From Granulicella sp. (GTDB taxonomy: Bacteria; Acidobacteriota; Terriglobia; Terriglobales; Acidobacteriaceae), in the NCBI GenBank assembly GCA_025357875.1, contig JANYLK010000044.1, positions 1-45,680 of the forward strand: DNA of 45,680 bases, read 5' to 3'. Positions 1 through 9,379 of this stretch are shown piece after piece. A program made the position numbers and the translations under genes. The notes under the pieces are model-generated. The model was not told the DNA's origin and made no database searches. It worked only from the letters and a program-made list of their open reading frames with translations. Every line of letters starts with the position of its first letter. Positions within the stretch are counted from its first letter, which is position 1.

Positions 1-219
1 GCAATCCGCACCTTCGCGGATGATCCAATCGTCTTCACATTGGAAGGGCCGGGTGAATTGATTGGAGACAATCCGTTCGCGCTGGTTGGAGGAACGGGCG
101 CAGTGTGGGTCCGTGCGAAGGAGCAGGGTGGCGTGGTAAAGCTGACGGCCAAGCATCCTCGTTTGGGCTCGCAGACAGTAGAGTTCAAGCTGACTGCGGT
201 CCCGCTTGAGACAGTCTAG
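1..219 (+). CDS. GH2 beta-galactosidase-like protein, 3' end only
   Basis: Frame 1 is open from the window edge to a TAG at 217-219, giving the last 72 residues of a protein whose start lies outside the window. The piece contains EGPGELIGDNPFALVGGTGA followed by VWVRA, which resembles the C-terminal beta-sandwich of glycoside hydrolase family 2 proteins (beta-galactosidase-like enzymes with extra C-terminal Ig-like domains). The catalytic TIM barrel is not in view, so substrate and activity cannot be judged. It converges on the GH36 alpha-galactosidase gene, and a hairpin terminator lies between them. A GH2 and a GH36 enzyme side by side fit removal of galactose decorations from plant oligo- and polysaccharides. 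The family call rests only on this tail and is moderately sure. Confidence 0.65.
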   Translation, partial: AIRTFADDPIVFTLEGPGELIGDNPFALVGGTGAVWVRAKEQGGVVKLTAKHPRLGSQTVEFKLTAVPLETV

Positions 220-249
220 TTTCAATTCATTGTCGATGTGAAACCTAAG

Positions 250-281
250 TTCCGGCCCGCTTCCCAACGGACCGGAATTTT
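250..281 (+). terminator. Intrinsic terminator after the GH2-like gene
   Basis: A stem of TTCCGG(C)CCG pairing with CGG(A)CCGGAA, with one internal mismatch and an 8-base loop, is followed by TTTT on the plus strand. It sits 30 bases after the stop of the GH2-like gene and runs into the last bases of the convergent GH36 gene, so it probably ends the rightward transcript. Confidence 0.6.
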
Positions 282-2505
282 AGTTTGCACTGGCTTCGAA
301 CTTGAATGCAGCGGCTTGTAAATCTCCGCGAAGTTCAACGTCGATCCCATGCGACATCCAGTAAGTGCCGCTCGCCGTCGCAGGTGTGTCTTTGGCAGCA
401 ACTCCGGAGATCGGGGTGATGCGGTAGATTTGTTGTGGATCAAGTCCTTTCATAAAGACGCGTGGGAACGGGTAGCCCATCTGGCTGGAGTGCAGAAACG
501 CGAACAACGCAGCCTGGTGACGATCGATCGAGACTGACTCGGTGACGGATACTTCGCTATTCTCGCGCGGTGAGACCAGCCGGTAAAGCGAGCCATGCTG
601 CACCGTCTCGCGAATATCCTTGTACGCAGCGATCAAAGTCTTCGAGGTGGAGAAGTCTTCCGCGACCCACTTGTTCAGGTTCGCCCCGATGCCAAGTGAG
701 CCCTGCATGGACGACAGGAAGCGATACGAAAGCGAGGTGGAGCGATTGTTGAGCCAGTGTGGACTGTCGGTGACCCAGGCCATCATTACGCCAGGGGTGT
801 AAGCGTAGGTGAAGCCGTCCTGGATGCGGAGTCGGTCGAATGGATCGGTGTTGTCGGACGGCCAAACCTCGTCGGTGTAGCGCAGGATGCCGAGGTCGAC
901 GCGACCACCACCTCCCGAGCAGGACTCGATTTCGACCCCTGGGTGCTTCGCGCGCAGTTCTTGCAGGATGCCGTAAAGATTCTTGGTATAGGTCACGTAG
1001 ACCGCCTTCTGTTCTTCCGGTGAGACTGCGGGCCATCCGGGCTCAGACCAGTTGCGGTTGTAATCCCACTTTAGAAATGCGACCTGGTTATGGCTCAAAA
1101 TATCGTCGAGGAAACTGAAGACATAGTCTCGAACATCCTTGCGAGCGAGGTTGAGCACGAGCTGGTTACGCGCTTCGCTGCGTGGGCGGCCGGTGAAGTT
1201 CAACACCCAGTCGGGATGCTTGCGGTACAGGTCGCTGTCCGGGTTGACCATCTCCGGCTCGACCCACAGACCGAAGTCCATACCCAGCGCGTGGACCTTG
1301 TCGATGAGCGGCTTCAGACCGTTGGGAAATTTCTCCTTATTGACGTACCAATCGCCGAGGCCGGCGTGATCGTCCTTACGCTGTCCGAACCAGCCGTCAT
1401 CCATCACAAAGCGTTCTACACCGATGCTGGCGGCTTTCTCGGCGAGGGCTTCCTGTCCGGGTTCAGTTACCGCAAACTCGGTCGCCTCCCAGGAGTTGTA
1501 TATAAGCGGCCGAGCCTTAGGCTTCGGCGCCTGGGGAAGAATGCTTGCCAGCTCGAACCGATGGAGCATGCGGGATGCTTCGCCGATTCCGTGATGGGAG
1601 TAACCACCGTAGAAGACTGGCGTCTCAAGCTTTTGCTCCGGCTGCAGACGGTATGCGAAGTCAAAAGAGTTGTAGCCACCGGTCACTCGGATCTGTTGCA
1701 GTTGATCGCGCTCGATGGTGATACGCCAAGAGCCGGACCAGGCTAACGCGCCGAACCAAACTTCTCCGGAGTCTTCGTCGCCGTGGTCGCCGCGTTCGAT
1801 GGCAAACCAGGGATTGTTCTGATGACCGGTGGACCCGCGTCGGCTTTCAAGGACGATTGAGCCTGGGAGTATGGCCTGCTTCTGCAGGTTCCACTCGCCC
1901 GCCCATCTACCGGTCAAATAGCGTAGGGAATAGTCGGTTCCACGGGGAAGATTCCAAGTCGCTGCCGCGGCCTGATCGATGGTCAGAACGGATTTAGTGT
2001 GATTCACGATGACGGCAGAACGCCCTACGATGCCCGTTGCAGGATCGACGCTATAGCGGAGATCGACCGCGAGGTCGCGTTCGATGTCTTTCATCGTGAT
2101 TGTCAGCTCATTGTCTCGAATGCTGTGCGAAACGTATTTCAGAACCAGATCGCGGTTGCCATCTGGAAAGCTGACCTTGAGCGCCGGCTCTACGAACAGC
2201 CCTCCGCCCCAGGCTGCATATTCGTTCGGCGTCGTCGTGGGGGATGAGTCGAAGGAGGCTACACCGTCGTTGGTGTGCGGCGCGGCGAGGGGATCTGTTG
2301 CTCCAAGCCGCTGACCCCAATAGACAGGTTGGAGAGCGTTCTTGTCGTTTATCCCGAACGCATACGTCTGGTTAGCTGCGTCGATGCGAAAGACTTTTGT
2401 CTGAGTGTTGAAGCTGATGGCCGCGGGATTCTGTGCGGTCGCTGATGCCACCAATATGAGCGTGAGTAAAGCGCAAAATAAATGAGAGCGGTTACATTTA
2501 GGCAT
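280..2505 (-). CDS. GH36 alpha-galactosidase, exported
   Basis: A 741-residue glycoside hydrolase family 36 enzyme predicted to release terminal alpha-galactose from raffinose-type oligosaccharides or galactomannan. The N-terminus has a basic start (MPKCNRSHL), a hydrophobic run and an ATAQ cleavage site, so it should be exported. An N-terminal beta-sandwich precedes the (beta/alpha)8 barrel. The family motifs are intact: DDGWFG, LKWDYN with the nucleophile Asp near residue 481, the CSGGGGRVDLG loop, and WPSDNTD with the acid/base Asp near residue 551. The length matches bacterial GH36. The ATG at 2505 is preceded by AGGAG at good spacing. A LacI-type regulator ends 44 bases upstream on the same strand, suggesting a two-gene transcript with local control. 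Family and catalytic residues are clear; the exact substrate is inferred. Confidence 0.95.
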   Translation of the reverse strand: MPKCNRSHLFCALLTLILVASATAQNPAAISFNTQTKVFRIDAANQTYAFGINDKNALQPVYWGQRLGATDPLAAPHTNDGVASFDSSPTTTPNEYAAWGGGLFVEPALKVSFPDGNRDLVLKYVSHSIRDNELTITMKDIERDLAVDLRYSVDPATGIVGRSAVIVNHTKSVLTIDQAAAATWNLPRGTDYSLRYLTGRWAGEWNLQKQAILPGSIVLESRRGSTGHQNNPWFAIERGDHGDEDSGEVWFGALAWSGSWRITIERDQLQQIRVTGGYNSFDFAYRLQPEQKLETPVFYGGYSHHGIGEASRMLHRFELASILPQAPKPKARPLIYNSWEATEFAVTEPGQEALAEKAASIGVERFVMDDGWFGQRKDDHAGLGDWYVNKEKFPNGLKPLIDKVHALGMDFGLWVEPEMVNPDSDLYRKHPDWVLNFTGRPRSEARNQLVLNLARKDVRDYVFSFLDDILSHNQVAFLKWDYNRNWSEPGWPAVSPEEQKAVYVTYTKNLYGILQELRAKHPGVEIESCSGGGGRVDLGILRYTDEVWPSDNTDPFDRLRIQDGFTYAYTPGVMMAWVTDSPHWLNNRSTSLSYRFLSSMQGSLGIGANLNKWVAEDFSTSKTLIAAYKDIRETVQHGSLYRLVSPRENSEVSVTESVSIDRHQAALFAFLHSSQMGYPFPRVFMKGLDPQQIYRITPISGVAAKDTPATASGTYWMSHGIDVELRGDLQAAAFKFEASAN

Positions 2506-2549
2506 TTGATTCTCCTGAAAAAATTGCTGCTTAGCTCTTAAATCTCCGT

Positions 2550-3560
2550 CTAGCGGGGCGCGGGCCCTGTTGACTTGCGGATAACAAACGTAGGATGGAG
2601 CGGGTGCTCCTGCCCGTCGGGACGATTATTGGCGTCAGTGTCGCGAATGTTGAAAAGGGCACGGAAGGCCGCGTTAGCAATCTCGATTCGCGGCAGGGAA
2701 ACAGTGGTCAATGGCGGTATGGTGTATGCACAGAGTTGGATATCATCGTAGCCAATTACTGAGATGTCTTGCGGAATGCGAAGTCCTCGATCAAAGATTG
2801 CTCCCATTGCACCGATCGCGGTGAGATCGTTTGAACCGAGCACAGCGGTGGGTCGTGCGCCGGATGCAAAGATCCGTTCCATCGCCGCTTTGCCGCCTTC
2901 GACGCCGTGGGTGCCTTCCTGTATCAGATTGGGATTTGCGTCGAGGTGGTCGCGTAGCGTGCTGGCCATGTAGGCTCGGTGGCGCATCCGAGCCGAAGCT
3001 AGACGCAGAGGGCCGCTGATGAATGCGATTCGGTGGTGTCCCAGACTCGTCAGATGGTGCATCGCCATCTCGACGCCGGCCGAGTAGTCGATTCGGATGC
3101 AACTCATCCCCGGGCCAGGTTTCCCAGTATCAAGAAAGACGAGTGGAACGCCACGGCGGCTAAACACTTCAATCAGTTTGTCATCCATCTCGGAGGTCAT
3201 TACTGCGACACCGTCCACCTTGCGCTGCAGCATGCGCGTGACGCAGTGCTTCATCCGTTCGGGGTCGTAGTTGGTATTCGCGATCAACACTTCCTGTCCG
3301 TGAGCGACGGCAATGTCTTCAAACGATTTCACCAGTTCAGGAAAGAAGGGGTTGGTTATGTCGGAGATGATGAGCCCGTAGAGGCTGCTACGGCCAGACC
3401 CCAGTGCACGCGCGTTGGTATTGGGATAGAAGTGCAGGTCGGCGATAGCGCGACGCACCCGCTCGGCTGTTCTGGGACTGACCTTGACAGACTCATTGAT
3501 GGTGCGCGAAACGGTTGCGGTGGAGACATTCGCACGTTGGGCAACGGCCTTGATATTCAT
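2550..3560 (-). CDS. LacI/GalR-family transcriptional regulator
   Basis: A 336-residue protein with the typical LacI layout. An N-terminal helix-turn-helix (IKAVAQRANVSTATVSRTIN, residues 3-22) and hinge are followed by a periplasmic-binding-protein-like sensor domain from about residue 60 (GLIISDITNPFFPELV, then ISVIGYDD near residue 265). The length is normal for the family. It lies directly upstream of the GH36 gene with a 44-base gap, so it most likely represses the alpha-galactosidase and itself and responds to a galactoside or its product. The effector is not predictable from sequence. No clear Shine-Dalgarno sequence precedes the ATG at 3560, although this start gives a canonical LacI N-terminus. 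Confidence 0.93.
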   Translation of the reverse strand: MNIKAVAQRANVSTATVSRTINESVKVSPRTAERVRRAIADLHFYPNTNARALGSGRSSLYGLIISDITNPFFPELVKSFEDIAVAHGQEVLIANTNYDPERMKHCVTRMLQRKVDGVAVMTSEMDDKLIEVFSRRGVPLVFLDTGKPGPGMSCIRIDYSAGVEMAMHHLTSLGHHRIAFISGPLRLASARMRHRAYMASTLRDHLDANPNLIQEGTHGVEGGKAAMERIFASGARPTAVLGSNDLTAIGAMGAIFDRGLRIPQDISVIGYDDIQLCAYTIPPLTTVSLPRIEIANAAFRALFNIRDTDANNRPDGQEHPLHPTFVIRKSTGPAPR

Positions 3561-3799
3561 AGGAGGTGTTGTGCAAGTGTCAGGACACTACGAGATAGTA
3601 CGAGCAGACCGCAATGATTATTGCAGTCAGTCAGCCCGAACCGGCTGTCCGTGACGATAATATCCCATATTCAGATCTCAGGAGTAAGTCAACTATGGAT
3701 CGATAAAACGGGCTGGCCGCGAAGGGTATATTTACAGACAGGAAAACAAGGGAACGTCTCTCGAATTTTTGCACGCCACGAAAGGCCAGATTCTACGTG

Positions 3800-5245
3800 A
3801 TGGGGTCGTACACAATCGGGGTTTTGGATCAAAGTACGCCACGACGGCAAAGTTGGGCTTGCGCAGTGCGCATGGTGTTGCTGACCTTATGGATTGCGTT
3901 CACTTTTGTTCTACGGGCGTCGGCTCAACCCGGCGCAGCGCTGAGTCCTGGGGTGGTTACTATCCGAGGGACAGTTCGCAACTCCGAGGGCAAGCTGGTT
4001 GCTGAGGCATTGGTATATCTCGAACGGAAGGGTGTTCCAGCTGCCGAAACAACCAAGACCGATGCGGGAGGTGGCTTCACATTTTCGGATTTAGGAATTG
4101 GAAGCTATCAACTCAGCGCAGAGAAATTTGGCTTTAGGAGCCACTCTGCGAAGGTCATTGCAACCTCGCGTGGAGAGCAGAAGCTAGCCGATTTAATCCT
4201 CGAGGCTCTGGGACCGAATGAGACGGCTGCACAGCCTTCTACCGAATCCGGTCCGACAATGGAGTTCTCCGACGAGCCGAATTTCAGTGTCGCTGGCGTA
4301 ACTGATTGGACCGCTGTAGGTGGGCACGGATCCGATTCAACATTGCGAACCAGCGAAGCACTTGCTAGCGAGACATCGAAACTCCAGGCCGTCGATACGG
4401 GAGGCAATGTGGTCGGTGGCGCTGGCGCTGGCCACCGCGTTGCTGGTGAGCTTGCCGAGAAACGGGGCGACCCTTTAGCCTCTATCCACGAATTTGAGCA
4501 GGCCGTGCGGTTGGATCCGAGCGAAGAGAACTACTTTGAGTGGGGTTCGGAGTTACTGCTCCACCGTGCCGTGTGGCAGGCGGAGCAGATACTACATCGG
4601 GGCGCGGATTTATATCCCAAGTCGGCGAGGATGCTCACCGGATTGGGGGCTGCTCTCTTTGCTGGTGCGCGTTACGATGAGGCGGCAGCGCGTCTTTGCA
4701 CGGCATCGGATCTCAGTCCAACCGATCCCAATCCGTATCTCTTCATGGGCAAGATTCAGATCGCTGCTCCCGACCCGTTGCGGTGCGTGGAACAGAGACT
4801 CGCGAGGTTCGTACAACTGCAGCCAGCAAGCTCTATCGCACACTACTTTTATGCGATGGCGATATTGAAGCGGCAGAAACAGAAGGAGGACAAACCAGCC
4901 ACGGAAAAGGCCGAGTTGTTGCTCAACAAGGCCGTCACGCTCGATAACAAGTGTAGCGACGGTTATCTTCAACTTGGGAATCTGTCGGCGGCTCGACGCG
5001 ATTACCCCAGGGCGATCGATTTCTACAGCAAGGCAGTTGACGCTAACCCACTGCTGAGTGATGCACATTATCGGCTGGGTGTGGCGTATGACCGAATCGG
5101 TGAGCCAGTCAAAGCCGAGCGAGAGTTCGAGCTGCACGACAAGCTTAGGAAGAAAGAAGCAGAAGAGATCGAGCGCCAGCGGCTTGAAGTGAAGCAGTTC
5201 CTGGTCGTGCAGCCGGAGCAACCCACCTTTCCCACTGCAAAGTGA
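3800..5245 (+). CDS. Exported Cna-B-like / TPR protein
   Basis: About 481 residues. A hydrophobic segment (MVLLTLWIAFTFVLRASAQ, near residues 25-43) acts as signal peptide or anchor. It is followed by a carboxypeptidase-regulatory/Cna-B-like beta-sandwich (IRGTVRNSEGKLVAEALVYL, GGFTFSDLGIGSYQLSAEKFG), a low-complexity linker, and TPR repeats from about residue 210 to the end. The C-terminal 260 residues are clearly paralogous to the TPR protein at 17.5 kb: both carry a DPSE(E/D)N motif followed by WGSELLLHR, and similar ends (HYRLG, KAEREFE / KAQAEFE). The Cna-B-like domain resembles the N-terminal extension of the TonB receptors, so it may interact with them. GTG (3797) or the later ATG at 3872 are possible starts. 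It converges on the CRTAC1 gene with 36 bases between. No specific function is recognised. Confidence 0.85.
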   Translation: MGSYTIGVLDQSTPRRQSWACAVRMVLLTLWIAFTFVLRASAQPGAALSPGVVTIRGTVRNSEGKLVAEALVYLERKGVPAAETTKTDAGGGFTFSDLGIGSYQLSAEKFGFRSHSAKVIATSRGEQKLADLILEALGPNETAAQPSTESGPTMEFSDEPNFSVAGVTDWTAVGGHGSDSTLRTSEALASETSKLQAVDTGGNVVGGAGAGHRVAGELAEKRGDPLASIHEFEQAVRLDPSEENYFEWGSELLLHRAVWQAEQILHRGADLYPKSARMLTGLGAALFAGARYDEAAARLCTASDLSPTDPNPYLFMGKIQIAAPDPLRCVEQRLARFVQLQPASSIAHYFYAMAILKRQKQKEDKPATEKAELLLNKAVTLDNKCSDGYLQLGNLSAARRDYPRAIDFYSKAVDANPLLSDAHYRLGVAYDRIGEPVKAEREFELHDKLRKKEAEEIERQRLEVKQFLVVQPEQPTFPTAK

Positions 5246-5281
5246 TATTTGCGCTAGCCAGCTGGTTCCGTACGAGGGGCG

Positions 5282-7063
5282 CTATACGAGCTTCGACTTG
5301 GATGTAGCGATAATTCCATCGCCTTCACGGATGGTAAGAATTTGATTTACCTTGACCAGCGGAAACCGCTCTACCTTCTGAGTTGTGGGCCACTTTACTT
5401 CAACTAAATCTACGGTGTCGATCTTGCCTAGGCCGAAGTGCAGGCGAAGGTCGCTCTGTGACATCACACTGGTCCCGCTGTGGACCTCATCCATCTGAGC
5501 ATGCTTGCCGGTAATAACTCGAACCCGGGCTCCAATTGCAGTACGATTGCATTTCGTTCCGATTAGCTTGATCTTGATCCAGTTTTGCTTGTTGCCTCCG
5601 TCGTTGCGAAGTAGCGATGGGAGGTCGTTCAGGTTCAGGATAAGCACGTCCATGCTGCCGTTGTTGAGATAGTCCCCGAAGGCGGCGCCTCTGCTGGAGA
5701 AATGCTCGCTGATGCCTGGTCCCATCTCCGCCGAAACGTCCTTAAAGGTGCCGTTGCCTAAATTTTTATAGACCAGTCGCGGATTCTTGAACGCTTCGCC
5801 GAAGTTGTAGTGGTCCACCTCTGGGTAGACGTGTCCGTTAACTTGAACAAGGTCCGTCCAGCCATCGTTGTCGTAATCGATGAAGCCGCAACCCCAGGCG
5901 ACGTATCGGTTGTTGACTCCTATGCCGGAAGGGAAGGTGACATCGCTAAAGGTGCCGTCGCCATTGTTGTGGTACATATTGCAGGTGTCATCCACAAAAT
6001 TGGTCTTGAAGATGTCGAACCATCCATCGCAATCGTAGTCGGCGACAGCGACTCCCATGCCTGCCTGCTCGTGACCATCGTCGTTATAGGCGCAACCGGC
6101 CATGACCGCGATATCGGTGAACGTACCGTCATGGTTATTCTTGAACAAGATGCTCGGCTGGGAATCCACTGCGATATAAATGTCCGGCCACCCGTCGTTA
6201 TCGAAGTCGTACGACACCGCCGTGATGGAGTACCGAGGACCCGGCTTGAGTACCCCGGATTTTTCCGAGACGTCCGTGAAGGTGCCGTCTCCGTTATTTC
6301 GGTAAAGAAGATTGGTGTCGCCGGGAAGGCCGCGCGGTCCGCACATGATCGGTACGCCCTTCCACTGGCAGTAGTGCGTGTCGCTCGCGGAAGGAACCTT
6401 GTCAGGATCAATCTTGATGTAATTGCATACAAAGAGATCGAGGAGACCATCGCGATCATAGTCGAGAAACGTGCATCCGGCTCCCCAGCGACTTTGCTCC
6501 TGATGCAGGCCCGCCTTGCGGGTGACGTCGGTGAATGTACCGTTTCCGTTATTCCGGAACAGACGATTCTGCCCGAGGAAGCAGCAGAAAAGGTCGTCCC
6601 AGCCATCGTTGTTGTAATCACCGACACATACGCCGGTCTGCCAACCCATAATACCGAGCCCGGACTTCTCAGTGACATCGGTGAAGGTGCCATCGCGGTT
6701 GTTCTTGAACAGATGCGATATTGGCTCTTTCCCAAGCGGCCAGTTTGTATCGAGCCGATTGCCGTTAGTCAGGTAGATGTCCAGCCATCCATCATTGTCA
6801 TAGTCGAAGAAAGCAAGTCCGCTGCCCTTGGTTTCAATGATCGAACGTTTGTGGTCTATGCCACCCCAGACATTGGGGACATTGAGCCCGGCCTGCTGCG
6901 CCACGTCCACAAACTGGACTCCAGAGGGCGTCGGAGCCGAGGTTGCCGCTTCCACAACAAGCGAGTGACTCCATTTCGATAAGGGAGTTGCGAGTGCATC
7001 TGTCAGCGCGCCACCTAATACAAAAAGAGAAGACCCAAGGAACCGTCGTCGCGGGAAGATCAT
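5282..7063 (-). CDS. CRTAC1-type VCBS/FG-GAP repeat protein with ASPIC/UnbV domain
   Basis: 593 residues starting with a Tat-like signal (PRRRFLGSSLF), so export to the periplasm or beyond is likely. Seven calcium-loop repeats of the DxDxDG type (for example DYDNDGWLDIYLTNG, DYNNDGWDDLF, DFDNDGWPDIYIAV, DYDNDGWTDLV) predict an integrin-alpha-like beta-propeller. Each is accompanied by an NNxDGTFTDV segment. A two-cysteine insert (HYCQWKGVPIMCGPRGLPGD) sits in the middle. The C-terminal ASPIC/UnbV domain runs from about residue 500 (NWIKIKLIGTK to VEVKWPTTQKVERF). It is the last gene of the leftward run starting with the giant CRTAC1-thioredoxin-TPR gene. In the family these proteins bind calcium and probably carbohydrate or protein ligands; the true ligand is unknown. 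Confidence 0.92.
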   Translation of the reverse strand: MIFPRRRFLGSSLFVLGGALTDALATPLSKWSHSLVVEAATSAPTPSGVQFVDVAQQAGLNVPNVWGGIDHKRSIIETKGSGLAFFDYDNDGWLDIYLTNGNRLDTNWPLGKEPISHLFKNNRDGTFTDVTEKSGLGIMGWQTGVCVGDYNNDGWDDLFCCFLGQNRLFRNNGNGTFTDVTRKAGLHQEQSRWGAGCTFLDYDRDGLLDLFVCNYIKIDPDKVPSASDTHYCQWKGVPIMCGPRGLPGDTNLLYRNNGDGTFTDVSEKSGVLKPGPRYSITAVSYDFDNDGWPDIYIAVDSQPSILFKNNHDGTFTDIAVMAGCAYNDDGHEQAGMGVAVADYDCDGWFDIFKTNFVDDTCNMYHNNGDGTFSDVTFPSGIGVNNRYVAWGCGFIDYDNDGWTDLVQVNGHVYPEVDHYNFGEAFKNPRLVYKNLGNGTFKDVSAEMGPGISEHFSSRGAAFGDYLNNGSMDVLILNLNDLPSLLRNDGGNKQNWIKIKLIGTKCNRTAIGARVRVITGKHAQMDEVHSGTSVMSQSDLRLHFGLGKIDTVDLVEVKWPTTQKVERFPLVKVNQILTIREGDGIIATSKSKLV

Positions 7064-7180
7064 AGATGGAAATGATTATAACGGCGCACTTTCGTCACCG
7101 AGAAGATGCCATTGCGCGGCTCTCCGAATCGCAAGTGCCGTCAACGCCGACTGATTCAGCGAGGCTTTCCTTGCAAAAGG

Positions 7181-9283
7181 TCAGAGCGTTTTGTCTGCAA
7201 GGAAGAGTGCTAGTTGCAGCAATTGCTTCTTGTTCGCAAGCGAGAGTGGGGCGTCCCCGGTTGAAGTTGTTACGGGGGCTTGTGCCAGGACCTGTTCAAT
7301 CCGGTTCACATCGAGTGCGCCGGTCGAGGAACTGTTCTTGAAGCGATCAAGAACTTCTTTGGCCCTTTCGATTTGACCGGTCTGGAAGTAAAAGATTCCG
7401 AGGGTAGAGTAGCTTCCAGGCCACTGGGGCAGCAGATCCACCGCATGCTCGAATTGCTCGGCTGCCTTGGGTGTATTTCCATCGAGAGCTGAGGCCAGCC
7501 CGAGTCCCCAAATCACTTTACCGGAACCTGGGACGTGGGCCTGGCCTTTCAGCAAGGTCTGCTTCGCCCCCTCGAAATCATTGGCCCGAAACTGCAGCAG
7601 CGCGAGGGATAGGTAGTTCTGGTCATTATCTGGATTGCGCGTAATCGCACTGCGGAAGATTTCCGCGGCATGGGACGCATCACCCCGATGAGCGTAAATA
7701 TCTCCCAACAGCGCGAGGTACGAATCATCCTTCCGTCCTTCCGCCGAGACTCTTAGAGCTGCGCTGAGCGCGTCCGGGTAGAGACCCTTGATGAAGTAGG
7801 CGTTTGCGAGGTCGAAGTTTGCTTCATCGAAGTCTGGATTGGCCGTGAGTGCCGCTTGAAAATGCTGGATTGCATCATCGTAAAGATGGTAGCGGGCCAA
7901 CAATACGCCTGCGCCGGCCAGCGTGCGATAGTCACTGGCACTCAGTTTCTCGAGTTGTGCAAGTGTGTCTCGGGCTTCAGCGACTTTACCTGCTTTGAGG
8001 TAAGCCTCGGCTAGCGGGTAGAGCACGTCGGGTTGATCGGGATGTTTTTTTAGCTGCTCGACGAGGTCGGCCAGATCCTGTTGATTCCGGGCGGGAGTGT
8101 CAAGCTTTGAGCGGTTGTCAACGTAATTGAAGAGGTCTTCGTAAGGGTACGAGTTGGGGACTGCCTGCTTGGAGCGCTTCTGAAACTCGGCCAGATCACG
8201 CTGAGCCGCTGATGTATCGTGAAGCTTCTTCTCCACCATCGCGAGTTTATAGTAGCCGGTCGCGGGGTTACTGCTGACCTGAACATATTTCCTTAGTAAC
8301 TCAGCCGCCTCAGGAAGTCTGTTGCTTTCGATACGAAGGTTGGCTAGCTCGAGGAGAGCATCGGGGAAGTCCGGGCTTGCGCTAAGGACTTTCTGGAAGG
8401 TCGATTCTGCAGTAGCGGAGTCGCCTTGTAGCTTTGCGATGTGACCGAGATGAAACATGCAAAAAGCACTTTTCGGATCGAGCTTGAGGGCATTCTGAAA
8501 ACTCTGCCTGGCCTCACCGAACCGTCCGAGATACGTGTATGACAGGCCGAGGTATGAGTAACTTCGCGCGGAGGGTTCAATCGCCACAAGTTGCTCAAAG
8601 GTCTCAATCGCCTTGTCGACTTTGTCGGACTTGTAATAGCTCTCGCCCAAAGCCGCGCGGATATCACTTCGGCGCGGAGCAATCTTCAGAGCCTTCTCCA
8701 AAGGTGCGATTGCATCCTCGAAATACTTCTGGGAGATGATGATGTGAGCCATGAGGAAGAGGATGTCTGGGTTTTCGGGTGCCAGCTTGTTGGCGCGAAC
8801 GAGGAGATCCAAGGCGTCCAGGGGTCGTGTCTCACCTGAATAGACCTGAGCCATTAAGTAGAGAGTTTCGGGCAACTCTGGCTTGAGTTTTAGCGCCCGG
8901 TCCAACGTCAATTCCGCCTTGGGATAGTCTCCGGCTCGCAGAAATGCTTGTCCAAGCGTGTATGGAACTTCGAAGGTGTCGGGCTGAAGGGAATCGGCTT
9001 TCTGCAATTCCAACTGGGCGGCCTTGAATTGATTCTCAGAGGCCAGCAGGACGCCGAGGTCGTACTGCAGCTGAAAATCGTTGGCATTCGCCGAGGAGAG
9101 CTCGGTAGCCATGCGCAAGGCTTGGGCTATTCGGTTGCTTTTCAGGAGCGTTCGGATTGTAGTGAGGCGCGCCTCTTGAGTTGTATCCCGTACTGGCTTT
9201 GGCGATTGTTGCTGGGCTAATCCAGCACAGCAAACTAAAAGCATTACAAATAGAGTGAGGCTCTTGGCGGTTGAGAATGCCAT
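7181..9283 (-). CDS. Exported TPR-repeat protein
   Basis: About 700 residues made almost entirely of TPR helices after a signal peptide (MAFSTAKSLTLFVMLLVCCAGLAQ). Repeats run from about residue 35 to 650, for example LQYDLGVLLASENQFKAAQL, ALGESYYKSDKVDKAIETFE and YSYLGLSYTYLGRFGEA. I place the start at the ATG at 9283, preceded by AGGAACGG and giving a clean signal peptide. In-frame ATGs at 9310 and 9325 exist but have no ribosome-binding site. It lies between the giant fusion gene (about 100 bases upstream) and the CRTAC1 gene (117 bases downstream) on the same strand, so the three probably form one transcript. TPRs mediate protein-protein contacts; here it would be a periplasmic or surface scaffold for the CRTAC1 proteins or the divergently encoded receptor. 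No enzymatic motif is visible. Confidence 0.88.
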   Translation of the reverse strand: MAFSTAKSLTLFVMLLVCCAGLAQQQSPKPVRDTTQEARLTTIRTLLKSNRIAQALRMATELSSANANDFQLQYDLGVLLASENQFKAAQLELQKADSLQPDTFEVPYTLGQAFLRAGDYPKAELTLDRALKLKPELPETLYLMAQVYSGETRPLDALDLLVRANKLAPENPDILFLMAHIIISQKYFEDAIAPLEKALKIAPRRSDIRAALGESYYKSDKVDKAIETFEQLVAIEPSARSYSYLGLSYTYLGRFGEARQSFQNALKLDPKSAFCMFHLGHIAKLQGDSATAESTFQKVLSASPDFPDALLELANLRIESNRLPEAAELLRKYVQVSSNPATGYYKLAMVEKKLHDTSAAQRDLAEFQKRSKQAVPNSYPYEDLFNYVDNRSKLDTPARNQQDLADLVEQLKKHPDQPDVLYPLAEAYLKAGKVAEARDTLAQLEKLSASDYRTLAGAGVLLARYHLYDDAIQHFQAALTANPDFDEANFDLANAYFIKGLYPDALSAALRVSAEGRKDDSYLALLGDIYAHRGDASHAAEIFRSAITRNPDNDQNYLSLALLQFRANDFEGAKQTLLKGQAHVPGSGKVIWGLGLASALDGNTPKAAEQFEHAVDLLPQWPGSYSTLGIFYFQTGQIERAKEVLDRFKNSSSTGALDVNRIEQVLAQAPVTTSTGDAPLSLANKKQLLQLALFLADKTL

Positions 9284-9379
9284 GATGATTCCGTTCCTAC
9301 GCTGAGCCATTGCATTCAAATCCATCTGAGAACCGTGGGGACATCAACTTGAATATGCTTAGCGAGCCTCGGAGTGCGG

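Noticed and set aside
1090..1746. 218-codon plus-strand open frame
   Set aside because: Antisense to the catalytic barrel of the GH36 alpha-galactosidase and without protein-like motifs.
3033..3617. 194-codon plus-strand open frame
   Set aside because: Antisense to the LacI-type regulator, in which helix-turn-helix and sensor motifs are intact.
5810..6982. 390-codon plus-strand open frame
   Set aside because: It lies wholly antisense to the CRTAC1 gene; the repeated DxDxDG codons give a stop-free valine/isoleucine-rich opposite frame. The minus-strand protein has clear family motifs.
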